Shown in pieces: positions 50,179 through 54,317 of a DNA stretch of 54,317 nt. Position numbers and translations under genes: made by a program. The notes under the pieces are model-generated. The model was not told where the DNA came from. It saw nothing but the letters and a program-made list of their open reading frames with translations, and did no database searches. Every line of letters begins with the position of its first letter. Position 1 is the stretch's first letter. The stretch is from Neisseria sp. (lineage in GTDB: Bacteria; Pseudomonadota; Gammaproteobacteria; Burkholderiales; Neisseriaceae), in NCBI RefSeq assembly GCF_030523955.1, contig NZ_JAUNHL010000017.1, positions 1 to 54,317 on the forward strand, given 5' to 3'.

Positions 50179-50383
50179 GGTCTGTCGACATTCAAGTTTT
50201 CAGTGTATCCTATCCTCATGACCAGATACATTCTTACCGATGCACAGTGGGCAAAAATTGAGCCTTTATGCCAAGGAAAAGTTTGCGATGCGCGCAGAAA
50301 AAACCGACCAATCTTTTGCTGCCAATATTTACCTTGCGGCTGCCGTATTGAAATTAAGGTAAACTTGAATGTCGACAGGCCCT
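50177..50383 (+). mobile_element. IS5-family deletion remnant (about 207 bp)
   Basis: Ends AGGGTCTGTCGACATTCAAG and, on the complement, AGGGCCTGTCGACATTCAAG, flanked by TA-type sequence. Inside, MTRYILTDAQWAKIEPL (from 50218) is the N-terminus of an IS5-type transposase. A shifted frame gives 'FAANIYLAAAVLKLR' plus stop at 50362, its C-terminus. About 60 of the usual residues remain, so the middle of the transposase is gone. Confidence 0.8.
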
Positions 50384-50493
50384 AGAATTAAAGAAAAATA
50401 TTTTCCTTATCTTGATAGTTTCTTTTCGATTGATGATTTATGGTTTTATTCCAATTCTTTTTAATAAAAATTAAAATAATCATGGCCTGATAA

Positions 50494-50718
50494 TTTGAAG
50501 CTGAAATTGAAATTCCCAAAGGGCAAACGGTTAATATTGGCAAAGTAGGACAGCAACCACCTGAAAGTGCAACCTCTAAATATAGAGGCGGAGAGGATCA
50601 AATTCTAATGCCACGAAATTATCCTATATCTTGGGTTAAATCAATTCGAGATGGGAAAACAGGTAAATCTTATAGAGTAGAAGAATTTATTAAAAAATTC
50701 CTTAATCAAGTAAAATAA
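50494..50718 (+). pseudogene. C-terminal tail of a polymorphic/CDI-type toxin (fragment)
   Basis: The frame has no start and reads 74 codons: '...EIEIPKGQTVNIGKVGQQPP', 'YRGGEDQILMPRNYPISWVK', 'SIRDGKTGKSYRVEEFIKKF', then LNQVK and stop. The 'GG.DQI..PR.YP..WVKSI' pattern is typical of toxin tails, but I cannot name the toxin family. It is AT-rich unlike the chromosome around it. The likely immunity gene starts nine bases later. Confidence 0.55.
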
Positions 50719-50727
50719 AGGTAAAGA

Positions 50728-50814
50728 ATGGATATTATTAATAAAATTACAAACAGAATGGCAGATTTAGCAAGCCGTAGCCTGCATCAAATGCCTATTC
50801 AAGTTGTAGGGTGA
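50728..50814 (+). pseudogene. Truncated immunity-gene start
   Basis: An ATG with AAGG a few bases upstream opens 28 codons (MDIINKITNRMADLASRSLH...VVG), then a stop after a junction. It starts nine bases after the toxin tail stop, as immunity genes do. The body is missing, replaced by DUS-bearing DNA. The immunity role is inferred from position. Confidence 0.4.
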
Positions 50815-50847
50815 GTGCCTTTGGGCACGCACGCGTTGTTAACCCTC

Positions 50848-50891
50848 AATGCCTGTCTGAAAAGTAAAAATATATTTTTCAGACAGGCATT
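50848..50891. repeat. DUS inverted pair in the toxin scrap region
   Basis: TGCCTGTCTGAA at 50850-50861 and complement at 50878-50889. Confidence 0.85.
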
Positions 50892-51380
50892 TATTCTGAT
50901 TACCGCCACCATCGGCCAACAAGTCGGCCACGGCGAAAATAAAAACGAAGTTGCGCAGGCAGTTGGCCATTTCGTATTGGGCGCTACCTTGGCCTATATC
51001 AACGGCGGCGACCCGCTCAGCGGAGGCGGCGCGGCGGTAGCGGCGGAAACAGCTGCCCAATATCTGAGCCGTCAATATGACGACGGCCAGACCGCCCGCG
51101 ACCCGGTAACGGGCGAATTCAACCCCAACCTGCTGCCCGAAAGCGAGAAAGAGGAAATCCGCGCCACCACCGGCGCGATAGCCTCAATATGGCGAGGGAG
51201 TAACACCATTTGCAGAAATGCTTGTTGGTTCGACTTCGCTTCGGCGGATGAGTCTAAAAAAGCTGGTTGGGAAGTGCAATCATGGTTACAGCAGAGTAGT
51301 GCAGCCCGGCAAGAAAACCTAATGGCTTGACAGAAGGGAAAGAGAGTATTTTTAGCGATACTAATGAGGAATTAAAATAG
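50887..51380 (+). pseudogene. Pretoxin-domain fragment of a filamentous hemagglutinin/CdiA-like protein
   Basis: The frame reads '...ATIGQQVGHGENKNEVAQAV', 'GHFVLGATLAYINGGDPLSG', then GGAAVAAETAAQYLS, which matches the glycine/alanine-rich pre-toxin region of CdiA/Fha proteins, followed by 'LLPESEKEEIRATTGAIAS'. The expected VENN motif is absent. The frame stops at 51330, and a shifted frame continues 'GLTEGKESIFSDTNEELK' to a stop at 51380. There is no start or transport domain. It is probably an orphan cdi module in decay. Confidence 0.6.
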
Positions 51381-51433
51381 CAGCTTTATTTTAAATCCCC
51401 CAACACTCTCTCTAACGTATTATGACCATCTTC

Positions 51434-51465
51434 AAAAAAGCCAGTGATTTATCACTGGCTTTTTT
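51434..51465 (+). terminator. Rho-independent terminator
   Basis: AAAAAAGCCAGTGAT and ATCACTGGCTTTTTT, a near-perfect stem with a two-base TT loop. It ends the toxin scrap region and may also act for the tRNA gene on the reverse strand. Confidence 0.88.
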
Positions 51466-51537
51466 CTGGTACACAATAAGTATATAAAATATTTATAACC
51501 TAAGATTAATATAAATATCAAAAAGTTATAATTAATA

Positions 51538-51631
51538 TGGCGGAGTAGGAGGGATTCGAACCCTCGATCCAGGTTTTAGCCCAGATGCACCCTTAGCAGG
51601 GGTGTGCCTTCAGCCTCTCAGCCACTACTCC
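51538..51631 (-). tRNA. tRNA-Ser (anticodon GCU)
   Basis: The reverse strand reads GGAGTAGTGGCTGAGAGGCT ... then the anticodon stem-loop CACCC-CTGCTAA-GGGTG, a long variable arm, GGTTCGAATCC for the T-arm, and ...CTACTCCGCCA. Anticodon GCU reads AGC/AGU serine codons. CCA is encoded. Acceptor arms GGAGTAG and CTACTCC pair fully. Confidence 0.95.
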
Positions 51632-51896
51632 TTGAAAGATGCGTATCATACCCAAGCTGTTATTTGCCGTCAATGAATTTGCGTTTGAATTATCGGAAAA
51701 TTAATTGAAATCGATGAATTTAAAAACAATTAAATTATTCCACAGATCCCAAATTATAATTCTTAAATTTGATGTAAAACTCTTATCTTAAAAATAATAA
51801 ACATCATCATGAAATCTACAACGTCATCGGAAAATTGTGTCATAATTGCAGAAGAGCTTGGTTTCAGGCACTTACAAAGAAAATTGAGTTGATTGA

Positions 51897-54152
<2,256 letters not shown>

Positions 54153-54180
54153 TTATCTATAAAGGTATTTGAATATACTG

Positions 54181-54214
54181 ATACCGCTATGGTGTTATGC
54201 CATAGCGGTATTTA
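54181..54214 (+). terminator. Rho-independent terminator of icd
   Basis: ATACCGCTATGG and CCATAGCGGTAT with a TGTTATG-like loop, followed by TTTATATTTT. Confidence 0.85.
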
Positions 54215-54265
54215 TATTTTAATTTCTTGGGTTGGAAACCGCAGGTGGGCGATGTTCACGCAAAG

Positions 54266-54317
54266 TATAGTCAATTAAAATAAGAACTCCGTAGTAATGC
54301 AGTCATAAAATCTCCCA
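54266..54317. repeat. Possible partial MITE at the window edge
   Basis: TATAGTCAATTAAAATAAGA (54266-54285), then ACTCCG, resembles the outer end of the TA-flanked MITE (TATAGTGGATTTAAAATAAA on the complement strand of copies 1-3) but the core is cut by the window end. Confidence 0.4.

Noticed and set aside
50203-50385. 60-codon protein in the IS remnant as a functional small gene
   Set aside because: It is the start of an IS5-type transposase read through a deletion into the right inverted repeat.

Overview
The window is chromosomal DNA from a member of the Neisseriaceae, most likely a Neisseria species. The strongest evidence is the 12-mer TGCCTGTCTGAA (or its complement TTCAGACAGGCA). It occurs about 40 times, often as closely spaced inverted pairs at gene ends. 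This matches the DNA uptake sequence (DUS) dialect I recall as TG-wadDUS (N. wadsworthii type). Correia-type elements (CREE), dRS3 repeats, a monomeric isocitrate dehydrogenase and a zipA-ligA pair agree with this. The species is not proven.

Layout. 1-9.9 kb: 5' part of clpB, a lipoprotein gene, radA, cstA with its small partner ybdD/yjiX, dusA, thyA, an OppA-type lipoprotein and a small lipoprotein. 10-20 kb: an RhlE-type helicase, mnmA, fadD, a three-gene phospholipid cassette (YnbA-type CDP-alcohol phosphatidyltransferase, PlsC-like acyltransferase, CdsA-like cytidylyltransferase), the ABC-F gene yheS and a secreted protein. 20.7-30.7 kb: a pirin, a six-gene efflux module (divergent TetR regulator; HlyD-type adaptor, twin-ATPase ABC protein, two ABC-2 permeases and a TolC-type lipoprotein) and a hemerythrin-like protein. 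31-40 kb: ubiH, a DUF3108 protein, purN, divergent argO/argP, an aspartate/aromatic aminotransferase, a LolC/E-type permease and mltG. 40-48.5 kb: msrB-ampD, zipA, ligA, galU and relA. 48.7-54.3 kb: a roadblock/LC7 protein, grxB, an IS5-type deletion remnant, a decayed polymorphic-toxin (CDI-like) locus, tRNA-Ser(GCU) and icd.

Most of this is housekeeping DNA. The unusual signal lies in the intergenic and accessory parts. (1) A 126-127 bp TA-flanked miniature element occurs three times, and two copies sit inside Correia elements. (2) Two miniature elements with GAGACCTTTGCAAAA ends are flanked by direct repeats of DUS-core sequence, as if DUS were a target. (3) yheS and the efflux module carry DUS of other neisserial dialects (AG-DUS; a Simonsiella-like form), suggesting import. 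(4) A toxin-tail/immunity/pretoxin scrap region lies next to the tRNA. (5) Clear palindromes sit at the efflux and grxB promoters. I see no rRNA, CRISPR array, prophage or intact insertion sequence.
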